Assembly: GCA_963516675.1 (NCBI GenBank)
Contig: CAUQBH010000009.1
Coordinates: 30,345-94,344, forward strand
Origin: JABCPE02 sp963516675
GTDB taxonomy: Bacteria > Bacteroidota > Bacteroidia > Flavobacteriales > Weeksellaceae
Length of the DNA: 64,000 nt
Direction: 5' to 3'
A model generated the notes under the pieces. That model was not told the origin of the DNA, did no database searches, and saw only the letters and a program-made list of their open reading frames with translations. Below are positions 26,285 through 34,085 of this stretch, piece after piece. Each line of letters opens with the position of its first letter. Position 1 is the stretch's first letter. The position numbers were made by a program, and so were the translations under genes.

Positions 26285-26869
26285 TTGAGCTTTTTTAAAA
26301 ATTTAATCGGTAAAATCTTCGGTGGTGAAGAAAAAAATAAATCTCCTCAGGGTCTTCTTGATTATGGAGACACCCTCAAACACGCCGATGTTGATTATAA
26401 ATTTGCTCAGCTATTCACTCTCTCTGGAGGTGTTTTTAACTATTGTGTAAATGAAGCTGAAGCTCTTCCTATCCTCCATAAAATCATTGATTCTGAAAAT
26501 ATAACTTCCGTTTTCTGCTGTGACGAGGATTTACAGAAATTCTTAGATGTTACGAAAACACCTTATACAAAGCTTCTATGCAAACAAAATGATGCTGCGT
26601 TTATCACTTGTGAATATTTAAGTGCTTTTGATGGAAAAATCGTGCTTTCATGTGATAATATACTGCATTTTAGTAATCAGATGCTTCCCGAAAAAATCAT
26701 CATCATGGCCAATGTTTCCCAGATAGTGGAAGACCTCAGCGAAGCCATGTCAAGAATAAAACGGAAAAGCCATATTAAAAAAATAACATCAATAAGTGGT
26801 GGAAAATCAAATTTAGACAATCCAAACAAGAAATATCCAAAACTTTTCTTACTTTTGCTCGAAGATTAA
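26285..26869 (+). CDS. LUD domain protein (LutC/YkgG-like)
   Basis: A 194-residue cytoplasmic protein with the LUD fold shared with lactate-utilisation protein LutC. Segments such as ALPILHKIIDSENITSVFCCDEDLQKFLD, then DAAFITCEYLSAFDGKIVLS, match the family. Its role beside cdsA and psd in flavobacteria is not known. The reading frame has no ATG before residue 148. A TAA at 26282-26284 precedes a TTG, so translation most likely starts at TTG 26285. A weak promoter-like TTTTTG ends 8 nt upstream, which would make the message leaderless. It is probably co-transcribed with cdsA, 19 bp downstream. Confidence 0.82.
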   Translation: MSFFKNLIGKIFGGEEKNKSPQGLLDYGDTLKHADVDYKFAQLFTLSGGVFNYCVNEAEALPILHKIIDSENITSVFCCDEDLQKFLDVTKTPYTKLLCKQNDAAFITCEYLSAFDGKIVLSCDNILHFSNQMLPEKIIIMANVSQIVEDLSEAMSRIKRKSHIKKITSISGGKSNLDNPNKKYPKLFLLLLED

Positions 26870-26888
26870 TTTTTTTAAATTACTAATT

Positions 26889-27761
26889 TTGGATAAGAAT
26901 TTAATTCAGCGTGCTATTTCTGGAGCAGTCTATGGCTTGGTCATTTTTCTATGCACTACCCATTTCGGCTCTGTTTACTTAAAAGATTTCCTAAATATTG
27001 ATGTAAAACAAGAGTACTTATACCTTTCTTTGATTTTATTTTTTGTGGTGGTAGGTGCTTGGGAAGCGATTAGAATAATGAAATTCGGCGAAGGCTGGTG
27101 GAAATGGATAGTTTTCCCAGTGGGATTCATCATTTTTTATAGATTTGGGATAAGATTCCTAAATCATGATTTTTATTTTATTTTTAATATCCAAGAACTT
27201 TTGGGTATTGCCTTAGTTTTCATCGCTTCATTTACTTTATTTAAATACCCGAATGAACTTTATTATGACAATGGGAAGCTGATATTCATCGTAATTTATG
27301 TGTTTCTCTCATTTTCATTTGCATTAGGGCTTCCTATGTTTAATTATTCCGAAAAACATTTTGGCTGGGAGACTTTTGTCTTATTTACGCTAATATGGAG
27401 CAGTGATGGTTTTGCGTATTTTGCTGGAAGAATGTTCGGGAAACATAAAATGGCTCCAAAAATCAGCCCGAAAAAAACTTGGGAAGGCTTTGCTGGTGGA
27501 GTAATCTGCACTTTGATTTTAGGATTCTTCATTGAACAAAACATGCCTGAACTGAGAGGAAATTGGATTATCATTGGGCTTCTTGTTTCTGTTTTTGCTC
27601 CTCTTGGAGACTTGGTAGAAAGTCAGCTAAAAAGAACTTTCGGCGTGAAAGACAGCGGAAACATCATCCCTGGGCATGGCGGTGTGCTGGACAGATTGGA
27701 CAGCTTCATCCTATGTGCGCCTGTGGTATATTTATATTTTATTATAGAAAACTTAATTTAA
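26889..27761 (+). CDS. cdsA: Phosphatidate cytidylyltransferase
   Basis: CdsA makes CDP-diacylglycerol from phosphatidate and CTP, feeding phospholipid synthesis. The 290-residue membrane protein has about seven hydrophobic segments. The C-terminal family signature is seen as SPKKTWEGFAGG and SVFAPLGDLVESQLKRTFGVKDSGNIIPGHGGVLDRLDS. Translation appears to start at TTG 26889 (LDKNLIQRAISGAVYG, a family-typical N-terminus), as no ATG occurs before residue 64. That TTG sits inside a TAATTTTG sequence that resembles a promoter box but cannot be the promoter for this start. It is followed 12 bp later by psd. Confidence 0.94.
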   Translation: MDKNLIQRAISGAVYGLVIFLCTTHFGSVYLKDFLNIDVKQEYLYLSLILFFVVVGAWEAIRIMKFGEGWWKWIVFPVGFIIFYRFGIRFLNHDFYFIFNIQELLGIALVFIASFTLFKYPNELYYDNGKLIFIVIYVFLSFSFALGLPMFNYSEKHFGWETFVLFTLIWSSDGFAYFAGRMFGKHKMAPKISPKKTWEGFAGGVICTLILGFFIEQNMPELRGNWIIIGLLVSVFAPLGDLVESQLKRTFGVKDSGNIIPGHGGVLDRLDSFILCAPVVYLYFIIENLI

Positions 27762-27773
27762 ATACATAAAATT

Positions 27774-28430
27774 ATGACACTTCATAGAGAAGGAAAAGGG
27801 ACTATTATCGTTTCTTTATTGGTTTTAACCTTGTTATCTGCCATTTCACATTTTTTTCTTGGTAGATATTCGGTATTGGTAACTTTGCCTTTACTTATTT
27901 TATTTTGCTTGGTTGTTTGGTTTTTCCGTGTTCCAAACAGAAATATTTCAGAACATACAGACACTGTAGTTGCGCCTGTTGATGGGAAAGTAGTGATGAT
28001 AAAGGAAGTAGAAGAAGACGAAGTTTTGAAAACAAAATGCCTTCAGATTTCTATCTTTATGTCTCCTCTCAATGTACATATATGCAGATATCCTGTGACA
28101 GGAAAAGTTTCCTACCGAAAATACCACGCTGGGAAATACCTGATGGCTTGGAACGAAAAATCCTCCACAGAAAACGAAAGAACAACGATAGCTGTGGATA
28201 CCCTGACTAATCAAAAAGTAGTATTCAGACAGATTGCAGGATATGTAGCAAGAAGAATCGTAATGTATTCAGAAGTAGGCGATGATGCCAAAGCTGGGCA
28301 CGAGCTGGGCTTCATCAAATTCGGTTCTAGAATGGATGTTTTCTTGCCAATCGGCACAGAAGTTCTCTGCAAAATAGGAGACATTACCACGGGAGGTATC
28401 GATGTAATCGCAAAACTGAAAAACGCATAA
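27774..28430 (+). CDS. psd: Phosphatidylserine decarboxylase
   Basis: This pyruvoyl enzyme decarboxylates phosphatidylserine to phosphatidylethanolamine, the main lipid of the group. The 218-residue protein is the short type: N-terminal membrane segments (residues about 12-45), then VVAPVDGKVVMIKEVEED, FMSPLNVHICRYPV, and near the C-terminus IKFGSRMDVFLP. There the serine of GS is the site of self-cleavage that creates the pyruvoyl group. With cdsA upstream the unit covers two of the three steps from phosphatidate; phosphatidylserine synthase (pssA) is not in the window. Confidence 0.94.
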   Translation: MTLHREGKGTIIVSLLVLTLLSAISHFFLGRYSVLVTLPLLILFCLVVWFFRVPNRNISEHTDTVVAPVDGKVVMIKEVEEDEVLKTKCLQISIFMSPLNVHICRYPVTGKVSYRKYHAGKYLMAWNEKSSTENERTTIAVDTLTNQKVVFRQIAGYVARRIVMYSEVGDDAKAGHELGFIKFGSRMDVFLPIGTEVLCKIGDITTGGIDVIAKLKNA

Positions 28431-28437
28431 AAAAACT

Positions 28438-28462
28438 AAAGCTGCCAAATAATGGCAGCTTT
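28438..28462 (+). terminator. Terminator after psd
   Basis: A perfect 10-bp stem, AAAGCTGCCA with TGGCAGCTTT, has a 5-nt loop and a T-run. Confidence 0.85.
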
Positions 28463-28463
28463 T

Positions 28464-29468
28464 TTATATTCCTTCTTTTTCTACAATTTCCTTAAAATCT
28501 GATATTGTCTCTTCCAAAGATTTCAGATATTTTCCTCCAGCGGCATTGATATGTCCGCCACCATTGAAATATTTTCTAGCGAACTGATTGACATCCACAT
28601 CTTCTTTGGAGCGGAAAGATATTTTGATAAAATCTTCATAAAGGTCTTCCATAAAGAAAGCCGAAACCCTCACACCAGCGAGGCTCAGTCCATAATTTAC
28701 AAAGCCATCGGTATCTCCCTTTTCGAAGCCAAATTCTTGGAGTTCGTTTCGTTTCAGCCAAAGAACAACCACTTCATTATCTTTAACCAATTCCACTCGC
28801 CCTAAAATCAAGGAAAGCAGTTTCAGACGGCTCACCGTATTATTATCCCAAGTGTTAGAACTAATCTCGGCAGGATTTGCGCCTTTTTCTATTAAATTCG
28901 CAATAATTCTGTGAGTAGTCGCACTTGTGGAACGGTACCGAAAGCCTCCTGTATCGGTCATTATCCCTGTATATAAGCATTTTGCGGTGTTTTCATCTAC
29001 TAGATTTTCCTGTCCCAACGCTTCTATAAAATGATAAACCATCTGCGAAGTAGCAGGAATATTCGTATCAGAATAGACAAAATCAAACTCACCAGGCTGC
29101 TGGTGGTGGTCTATCAAGATTTTAACGGCTTTAGAATTGCTTACCCAGTCGCCTACCATTCCTATCCTCGTATAAGTATTAAAATCCAAGCAAAACACCA
29201 CATCCGCTGCCTCTATCAGCTCTATGGCTTTTCTTTTTTTATACTCTGCTATGGTTATTTTTTTTGCTTCGGGCATCCATTTTAGGAACTTTGGGAAGTC
29301 GTTGGGAACGATGATTTCCGCCTCTACGCCTCTATTCCTAAGGAAATGCTTAAGCCCAAGACTGCTCCCGATGGCATCTCCATCAGGATTGTAATGGGTA
29401 ACGATTACTATTTTTTCTTTTACTGAAATAAGATTTTCTATCTCTGACAAAGCCTCTTTACTAAACAT
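28464..29468 (-). CDS. nrnA: Bifunctional oligoribonuclease/PAP phosphatase NrnA
   Basis: A 334-residue DHH/DHHA1 phosphoesterase that degrades nano-RNAs and converts 3'-phosphoadenosine-5'-phosphate to AMP. Motifs in order: THYNPDGDAIGSSLGL, VFCLDFNTYTRIG, ILIDHHQQPG (the DHH box), GIMTDTGGFRYRST and the C-terminal substrate-binding GGGHINAAGGK. Cytoplasmic. It ends just beyond the psd terminator and is preceded by a small lipoprotein gene on the same strand, with a 36-bp gap. Confidence 0.94.
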   Translation of the reverse strand: MFSKEALSEIENLISVKEKIVIVTHYNPDGDAIGSSLGLKHFLRNRGVEAEIIVPNDFPKFLKWMPEAKKITIAEYKKRKAIELIEAADVVFCLDFNTYTRIGMVGDWVSNSKAVKILIDHHQQPGEFDFVYSDTNIPATSQMVYHFIEALGQENLVDENTAKCLYTGIMTDTGGFRYRSTSATTHRIIANLIEKGANPAEISSNTWDNNTVSRLKLLSLILGRVELVKDNEVVVLWLKRNELQEFGFEKGDTDGFVNYGLSLAGVRVSAFFMEDLYEDFIKISFRSKEDVDVNQFARKYFNGGGHINAAGGKYLKSLEETISDFKEIVEKEGI

Positions 29469-29504
29469 AAAATATATTTATATGATTTTAGAGTTTGTTT
29501 CACT

Positions 29505-29855
29505 CTACAAAACTGGCTTATTATTTACATAAGCAGGAATAAAGATAGCCAACCCAACCCCTACGACTACAAGTAATATAGTCTTGCCTTCGCTCATTTT
29601 TGAAATTTTCTGAATTTCATCTTTACTAATTACCTGCTGTTCTTTATCTACTACTCCTATGATTTCGTCTTCTTGCTCTTTTATAAATTGGAATTTTTTT
29701 ATTTTACTCCCATTTACTTTATGCACAGTATATTCTGCATTTTCTTTCAGAGCAGAGTAATCAAAATTATTTTTAGAACTGACCTTCACCGAAGTACAAG
29801 ACAGCAAATTTGCTACTAACAACAAAGCTACTATCCCTTTCTTAATTTTATTCAT
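29505..29855 (-). CDS. Small lipoprotein with a C-terminal hydrophobic segment, unidentified
   Basis: A 116-residue protein with a lipobox LLSC at about residue 20. It is followed by a short domain (SKIKKFQFIKEQEDEIIGVVDKEQ-like strands; KDEIQKISK) that resembles bacterial small OB- or SH3-like lipoprotein domains, and by a hydrophobic run near residues 93-110 (ILLVVVGVGLAIFI). I do not recognise the family. It sits between lepA and nrnA on the same strand, 19 bp after the lepA stop, so it may be part of that transcript. Confidence 0.7.
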   Translation of the reverse strand: MNKIKKGIVALLLVANLLSCTSVKVSSKNNFDYSALKENAEYTVHKVNGSKIKKFQFIKEQEDEIIGVVDKEQQVISKDEIQKISKMSEGKTILLVVVGVGLAIFIPAYVNNKPVL

Positions 29856-29874
29856 ATTAAGTTTTTATTTATTT

Positions 29875-31671
29875 CTAATCATTCAGCTTCAGCACTGCCA
29901 TAAATGCAGACTGAGGAACTTCTACACGCCCAATTTGTTTCATTTTTTTCTTTCCTTCTTTTTGTTTTTCAAGGAGTTTTCTCTTACGAGAGATGTCACC
30001 ACCATAGCATTTTGCGGTTACATCTTTACGAAGGGCTTTTATGGTTTCTCGGGCGATTACTTTAGTTCCCAAAGCCGCCTGAACCGCGATATCAAACTGC
30101 TGTCTCGGTATCAGTTCGCGAAGTTTTTCGCACATTTTTTTACCGATGTTATAGGCGTTAGAATCGTGTATCAGAGAAGAAAGCGCATCCACCATATCAC
30201 CATTGATAAGGATATCCATTTTCACTAATTTAGATGGACGGAAGCCTATTGGGTGATAGTCGAACGATGCATATCCTTTGGAAATAGATTTTAATCGGTC
30301 ATAAAAATCAAACACCACCTCTGATAACGGCATATTGAAAATCAATTCCACTCGGTCAGAAGTCAAATAAGACTGATTAACGATTTCACCTCGTTTTTCT
30401 ATACAAAGTGTCATCACAGCACCCACAAAATCGGACTTAGTAATGATAGAAGCCTTTATATACGGCTCTTCCACTCTGTCCATCGTGGTAGGGTCCATCA
30501 TCTCGGATGGGTTGTTGATGAGGATAGGAACATCTGGTTCTTTCTTGGTGTAGCCGTGGTAAGATACATTGGGAACGGTAGTGATTACATTCATCCCAAA
30601 TTCCCTGTCAAGACGCTCCTGAACAATCTCCATGTGAAGCATTCCAAGGAAACCACATCGGAAACCAAAGCCCAGCGCCGCCGAACTTTCCGCCTCGAAA
30701 ACAAGCGAAGCATCATTCAGCCTTAGTTTTTCTAATGAAGCCCTAAGCTCCTCAAAATCCTCAGATTCTATCGGATAAATCCCCGCAAACACCATCGGTT
30801 TCACCTCTTCGAATCCTTCTATTGGTGCAGGTGCTGGATTCTCAGCGGAAGTAATGGTGTCCCCCACTTTCACCTCACGGGCATCCTTTATCCCAGAAAT
30901 GATGTAGCCTACATCTCCACATTTTATCTCTTGTTTAGGCGCTTGTTTTAGTTTCAAAGTTCCCACCTCATCGGCATCATAGGTACGGTCAGTAGCCATA
31001 AATTTCACTTTCTGCCCTTTCTTGATGCTTCCATTTACCACTTTGAAATAAGCCTCAATTCCTCTAAACGGATTAAACACAGAGTCAAAAATCAACGCCT
31101 GCAGCGGAGCATCTGGGTCGCCCTCTGGCGCTGGGATTCTCTCCACGATCTGCTCCAGAAGTTCTTTCACACCCGCTCCTGTTTTTCCAGAAACACGAAG
31201 AACATCCTCTGGCTTACAGCCCAAAAGATTGACAATTTCATCTGTAACCTCCTCAGGATTTGCCGAAGGAAGGTCTATTTTATTCAAAATTGGAATAATT
31301 TCCAAATCGTTTTCTAACGCCAAATAAAGATTGGAAATAGTCTGAGCCTGAATGCTTTGCGCTGCATCTACAATCAACAAAGCTCCTTCGCACGCCGCGA
31401 TAGAACGCGAAACCTCATACGAGAAATCCACATGCCCAGGAGTGTCAATAAGGTTAAGAACATATTTCTCGCCCTTGTATTCGTAGTCCATCTGGATAGC
31501 GTGGGATTTTATGGTAATTCCTCGCTCCTTTTCCAAATCCATATCATCAAGAGTCTGCGCCTGCAACTCCCTCTGTGTCACTGTATTAGTATACTCCAAA
31601 AGTCGGTCTGCCAAGGTAGATTTACCATGGTCAATATGTGCAATGATGCAAAAATTTCTTATATTTTTCAT
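29875..31671 (-). CDS. lepA: Elongation factor 4 (LepA), ribosome-associated GTPase
   Basis: LepA/EF4 is a translation-factor GTPase that acts on ribosomes and in ribosome assembly. The 598-residue length equals the family norm. G motifs are seen as AHIDHGKSTLADRLLE (G1), the RGITIK switch I, LIDTPGHVDF (G3) and NKIDLP (G4). The specific C-terminal domain holds CYGGDISRKRKLLEKQKEGKKKMKQIG. A TATCTTTG promoter box lies 20 bp upstream of the ATG. Confidence 0.97.
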   Translation of the reverse strand: MKNIRNFCIIAHIDHGKSTLADRLLEYTNTVTQRELQAQTLDDMDLEKERGITIKSHAIQMDYEYKGEKYVLNLIDTPGHVDFSYEVSRSIAACEGALLIVDAAQSIQAQTISNLYLALENDLEIIPILNKIDLPSANPEEVTDEIVNLLGCKPEDVLRVSGKTGAGVKELLEQIVERIPAPEGDPDAPLQALIFDSVFNPFRGIEAYFKVVNGSIKKGQKVKFMATDRTYDADEVGTLKLKQAPKQEIKCGDVGYIISGIKDAREVKVGDTITSAENPAPAPIEGFEEVKPMVFAGIYPIESEDFEELRASLEKLRLNDASLVFEAESSAALGFGFRCGFLGMLHMEIVQERLDREFGMNVITTVPNVSYHGYTKKEPDVPILINNPSEMMDPTTMDRVEEPYIKASIITKSDFVGAVMTLCIEKRGEIVNQSYLTSDRVELIFNMPLSEVVFDFYDRLKSISKGYASFDYHPIGFRPSKLVKMDILINGDMVDALSSLIHDSNAYNIGKKMCEKLRELIPRQQFDIAVQAALGTKVIARETIKALRKDVTAKCYGGDISRKRKLLEKQKEGKKKMKQIGRVEVPQSAFMAVLKLND

Positions 31672-31690
31672 TTCAAAAATCAGTATCCTG

Positions 31691-31698
31691 CAAAGATA
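31691..31698 (-). promoter_or_regulatory. -7 box of lepA
   Basis: Minus-strand TATCTTTG matches TAnnTTTG and lies 19 bp before the lepA ATG. The nearest TTG is 22 bp further upstream, at the loose end of acceptable spacing. Confidence 0.6.
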
Positions 31699-31702
31699 AC
31701 AA

Positions 31703-31731
31703 AAAAGAGACTGAAAAAATCAATCTCTTTT
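31703..31731 (-). terminator. Terminator of the sigma/anti-sigma/His-rich operon
   Basis: Stem AAAAGAGA with TCTCTTTT. On the minus strand the second arm runs into a T-tract. It starts 10 bp after the stop of the His-rich gene. Confidence 0.65.
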
Positions 31732-31740
31732 GGTATAAAT

Positions 31741-32253
31741 TTATTTAGTCTTATGTTTGTCTTTATCGTGTTTATGCTTAAAGGAATCCTTGATTTCCTT
31801 TTCTATTTTATAAATTTTCAAAACCTGCTGTGGAGAAAGGTGTTCCAATAATTTTTTGGAATAAAATTTTCTGTTATCCAAAACCTTTTGAGCAACTTCA
31901 AAACCAAGGTTTATCTTTCTTAAAGCCTCTTCATCGGTCAGGTTTTTATGAGTATCCTCTGGCTTAAAGTTTTTTATAATATCGCCTTTAGCAGTGAAAT
32001 ATTCGCCGAGAACCTTCTCTACTGCTTCTTTTTTCTCACCAGAAAGCTCTAATTCTTTGGTGATTTTATTGATATTCAACTGCTGAATAAAAGCCATCTT
32101 CTCCTCATGGGTCATTTTTTCAAAATGATGAATATGGTTTTTCTTGTCCTCATGATGCTTTTCATGGCGTTTTTCGTGAGATTTACTATGATGTTTCTGT
32201 GCAGAAACCAGCATTCCGAAAGATATGGCTAATAAGAAAAATATTTTTTTCAT
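31741..32253 (-). CDS. His-rich helical periplasmic protein, possible CnrX/CpxP-type sensor
   Basis: A 170-residue exported protein: signal peptide MKKIFFLLAISFGMLVSAQ, then a segment with many histidines (HHSKSHEKRHEKHHEDKK), then an all-helical, charged domain ending LEHLSPQQVLKIYKIEKEI and another Lys/His-rich tail. The LSPQQ phrase resembles the LTxxQ motif of the Spy/CpxP/ZraP/CnrX class. The last gene of an operon behind an ECF sigma and a membrane anti-sigma gene, it occupies the place of a periplasmic sensor. Metal binding and signalling are inference. I start it at ATG 32253 rather than the TTG two codons upstream. Confidence 0.7.
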   Translation of the reverse strand: MKKIFFLLAISFGMLVSAQKHHSKSHEKRHEKHHEDKKNHIHHFEKMTHEEKMAFIQQLNINKITKELELSGEKKEAVEKVLGEYFTAKGDIIKNFKPEDTHKNLTDEEALRKINLGFEVAQKVLDNRKFYSKKLLEHLSPQQVLKIYKIEKEIKDSFKHKHDKDKHKTK

Positions 32254-32268
32254 TTTCAATGTTTTTAA

Positions 32269-32778
32269 TTAATATAAATCTAAAAAGGTATCTTGTTCAT
32301 AATTAGTGGCTAACTCCTGAAGTTCCTCTTCGCTCATGACATTGAGAACCTCTTCCATTTTGAGTTTTGTAGAAAGATTTTTTATTTTCTGCTCAGAAAC
32401 AGCATCTAAACTCTGCCCTGCGAAAGATGTTTTTGATTCTGTATAGGGTTGATTCTCTACCGCTTCTTGATTTACAACATCTGCTTGATATTCAATGTTT
32501 TGTTCTTGATTTAGAGTAGAAATATTTTCAGTCTGAACCATCTGAGGATTTGGTATCACTTCCACATTTTTATTTTTGAAATTTATAAAAAACGAAATCC
32601 CAAAAATCACCGCTATCGCCGCCGCAGAAGCCCACGCTGGGTTTATTTTAAACCTTTTCACAGGCTGTTTTTCCGCCCTTACCGTTTTATCTAAAACTTT
32701 TTCCTGCATTTCCTCGAAAAAGTTTTCTGGCAGTTCAGGCGTTTTTCGCTCCCATTTTTCTATATCTATTTTTTTCAT
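32269..32778 (-). CDS. Putative transmembrane anti-sigma factor
   Basis: A 169-residue single-pass membrane protein. The N-terminal part (MKKIDIEKWERKTPELPENFFEEM) would face the cytoplasm. A hydrophobic helix spans about residues 50-66 (WASAAAIAVIFGISFFI), and the periplasmic part is rich in Gln, Asn and Glu. No zinc-binding anti-sigma motif is visible. Its identity rests on position, since it starts 2 bp after the ECF sigma stop, and on topology. The downstream gene encodes a His-rich periplasmic protein. Confidence 0.7.
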   Translation of the reverse strand: MKKIDIEKWERKTPELPENFFEEMQEKVLDKTVRAEKQPVKRFKINPAWASAAAIAVIFGISFFINFKNKNVEVIPNPQMVQTENISTLNQEQNIEYQADVVNQEAVENQPYTESKTSFAGQSLDAVSEQKIKNLSTKLKMEEVLNVMSEEELQELATNYEQDTFLDLY

Positions 32779-32780
32779 TT

Positions 32781-33335
32781 TTAAAATTCTTCGCTATGGT
32801 CTAAAATATACTGTTCTATTTTGCTTTTCGCATAGTGATAGTTGGTTTTCAGTGTACTTACGGACATATCCAAAATCTTGCTAATCTCCTCATATGGCAG
32901 GTCATCATAATACCTCAGCGTGAAAACCATCCGTTGTTTCTCCGGTAGCTTTTGTATCGCATCTTGCAGTAAATCTTCTATCTCATCCGCATTTCTCCCA
33001 CTATTTTCTGCTTTTTGGTTTTCTAGATAGACATCTGCATCCTGCTCCGTTTTCTGCATTTTTTTCACCTTGTTCAGATATTGCAGAGCCTCGTTAGACG
33101 CTATCCTGTAGAGCCATGTGTAGAGCTGGCTGTCTTTCTTGAATTGTGAAAAATTCTGATAGACTTTGATAAAAGTTTCCTGCAAAACATCCTTTGCGGC
33201 ATCTTCATCATCGACCAGCCTACGAATATGCCAATACAACCGACTCTGATATGCATTCATCATCATACAAAGTCCTTTTTCTTGACTTTCAGGACTTTGC
33301 ATAAGAAGGATAATATCTTCATCTTTTACCTTCAT
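32781..33335 (-). CDS. ECF-type RNA polymerase sigma factor
   Basis: A 184-residue sigma-70 family protein with region 2 (YWHIRRLVDDEDAAKDVLQETFIKVYQNFSQF, then LYTWLYRIASNEALQYL) and region 4 (LPEKQRMVFTLRYYDDLPYEEISKILDMSVSTLKTNYHYAKSKIEQYI) and nothing else, the ECF layout. The start is ATG 33335 (MKVKDEDIILLMQS); the longer frame to 33404 is unlike the family. It heads an operon with an anti-sigma gene and a His-rich exported protein, which suggests an envelope or metal stress response that probably regulates itself. Confidence 0.93.
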   Translation of the reverse strand: MKVKDEDIILLMQSPESQEKGLCMMMNAYQSRLYWHIRRLVDDEDAAKDVLQETFIKVYQNFSQFKKDSQLYTWLYRIASNEALQYLNKVKKMQKTEQDADVYLENQKAENSGRNADEIEDLLQDAIQKLPEKQRMVFTLRYYDDLPYEEISKILDMSVSTLKTNYHYAKSKIEQYILDHSEEF

Positions 33336-33481
33336 TGGGTTTCTATTTGTTTGATGATTTTTTTTGCGAAAGGTTAAATCTAAATTTAAAAAAATTAAAA
33401 ACAACCAACAATTATAACAACGAAAAAATGTCCAAAAGATAGATTCTTTCAGACACTATTATTTTATTTTCAGAAGACAGA

Positions 33482-33637
33482 TTATCTTTTAGCTCTTGCT
33501 TCGCTAACTGTCAATCTTTTTCTTCCTTTTGCTCTTCTTGCAGCTAAAACTCTTCTACCATTAGGTGTAGACATTCTTTCTCTAAACCCATGTTTGTTTC
33601 TTCTCTTTCTTTCTGATGGTTGGAATGTTCTTTTCAT
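33482..33637 (-). CDS. rpmH: Ribosomal protein L34
   Basis: A 51-residue, very basic protein, MKRTFQPSERKRRNKHGFRE at the start and RRVLAARRAKGRKRLTVSEA toward the end, the unmistakable L34 sequence. Almost all arginine codons are AGA. It lies alone, with neither dnaA nor rnpA in the window. The promoter box at 33719-33726 gives a leader of about 75 nt. Confidence 0.96.
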   Translation of the reverse strand: MKRTFQPSERKRRNKHGFRERMSTPNGRRVLAARRAKGRKRLTVSEARAKR

Positions 33638-33718
33638 TTTATATACTTTTTCTTGTAAGAGGTAGCATTACTGCTCCATTACTTTTTAAACTTAAAATTA
33701 TTCTCCCTTTTGAGAGTG

Positions 33719-33726
33719 CAAAGATA
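33719..33726 (-). promoter_or_regulatory. -7 box of rpmH
   Basis: Minus-strand TATCTTTG matches TAnnTTTG and lies 81 bp upstream of the rpmH ATG, with no other gene between. Confidence 0.6.
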
Positions 33727-33840
33727 ATTATTTTTTTCTACTAAGCAAGAAGATTTTTATTTTATTTTATGAAAATCTTCCACGACAAAGAAAATTCAGT
33801 AATGTTCACTTCCACACACAACGATATACAAACGAAAAAA
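33727..33840. other. AT-rich spacer upstream of rpmH
   Basis: It contains a weak inverted repeat (GAAGATTTT near 33751 and AAAATCTTC near 33776), which may end transcription from the small ORF to its right. An apparent plus-strand frame crossing it is not convincing. Confidence 0.35.
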
Positions 33841-34002
33841 TCACAAATCATTCACATTCAGATACAGCATCATAGAGAAAAGGACTGCTGCCATCACATC
33901 TATTATTTGGATATTTTTGGTTTTGTAGCCTCTGATTATTTTATGAATAGACACCACCAATCCGATAGAAAACAAAATTATTTTAATTATCGTGAAGTTC
34001 AT
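33841..34002 (-). CDS. Short membrane protein, hypothetical
   Basis: A 53-residue frame from ATG 34002 (MNFTIIKIILFSIGLVVSIHK) with two hydrophobic stretches, about residues 4-20 and 37-50, separated by a basic RGYKTKN loop. The positive charge between helices agrees with the positive-inside rule. An upstream ATG at 34026 adds eight residues. I know no family, and coding is supported only by composition and by a bidirectional terminator upstream that separates it from DUF3078. Confidence 0.4.
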   Translation of the reverse strand: MNFTIIKIILFSIGLVVSIHKIIRGYKTKNIQIIDVMAAVLFSMMLYLNVNDL

Positions 34003-34033
34003 TTTAGATTTTTTAACATTCCACAATATTACA

Positions 34034-34071
34034 AAAAATAAGATTTACCCTTTTGGATAAATCTTATTTTT
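34034..34071. terminator. Terminator after the DUF3078 gene
   Basis: A perfect 14-bp stem, AAAAATAAGATTTA with TAAATCTTATTTTT, with T-runs on both strands. It lies 15 bp past the DUF3078 stop on the minus strand. Confidence 0.85.
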
Positions 34072-34085
34072 CAGTTGATGATATT

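Noticed and set aside
26884..26891. TAATTTTG as a promoter for cdsA
   Set aside because: The TTG start codon forms its last three bases, so a transcript from it would begin after the start codon; cdsA is more likely transcribed with the LUD gene upstream.
33336..33404. Longer start for the ECF sigma factor
   Set aside because: The extra 23 residues are hydrophobic and basic and unlike any ECF N-terminus; ATG 33335 gives a normal length.
33769..34041. Plus-strand 90-codon frame opposite the small membrane protein near rpmH
   Set aside because: Composition is His/Tyr/Gln-rich with no domain-like pattern, and the opposite strand gives a clean membrane topology; it looks like a shadow frame.
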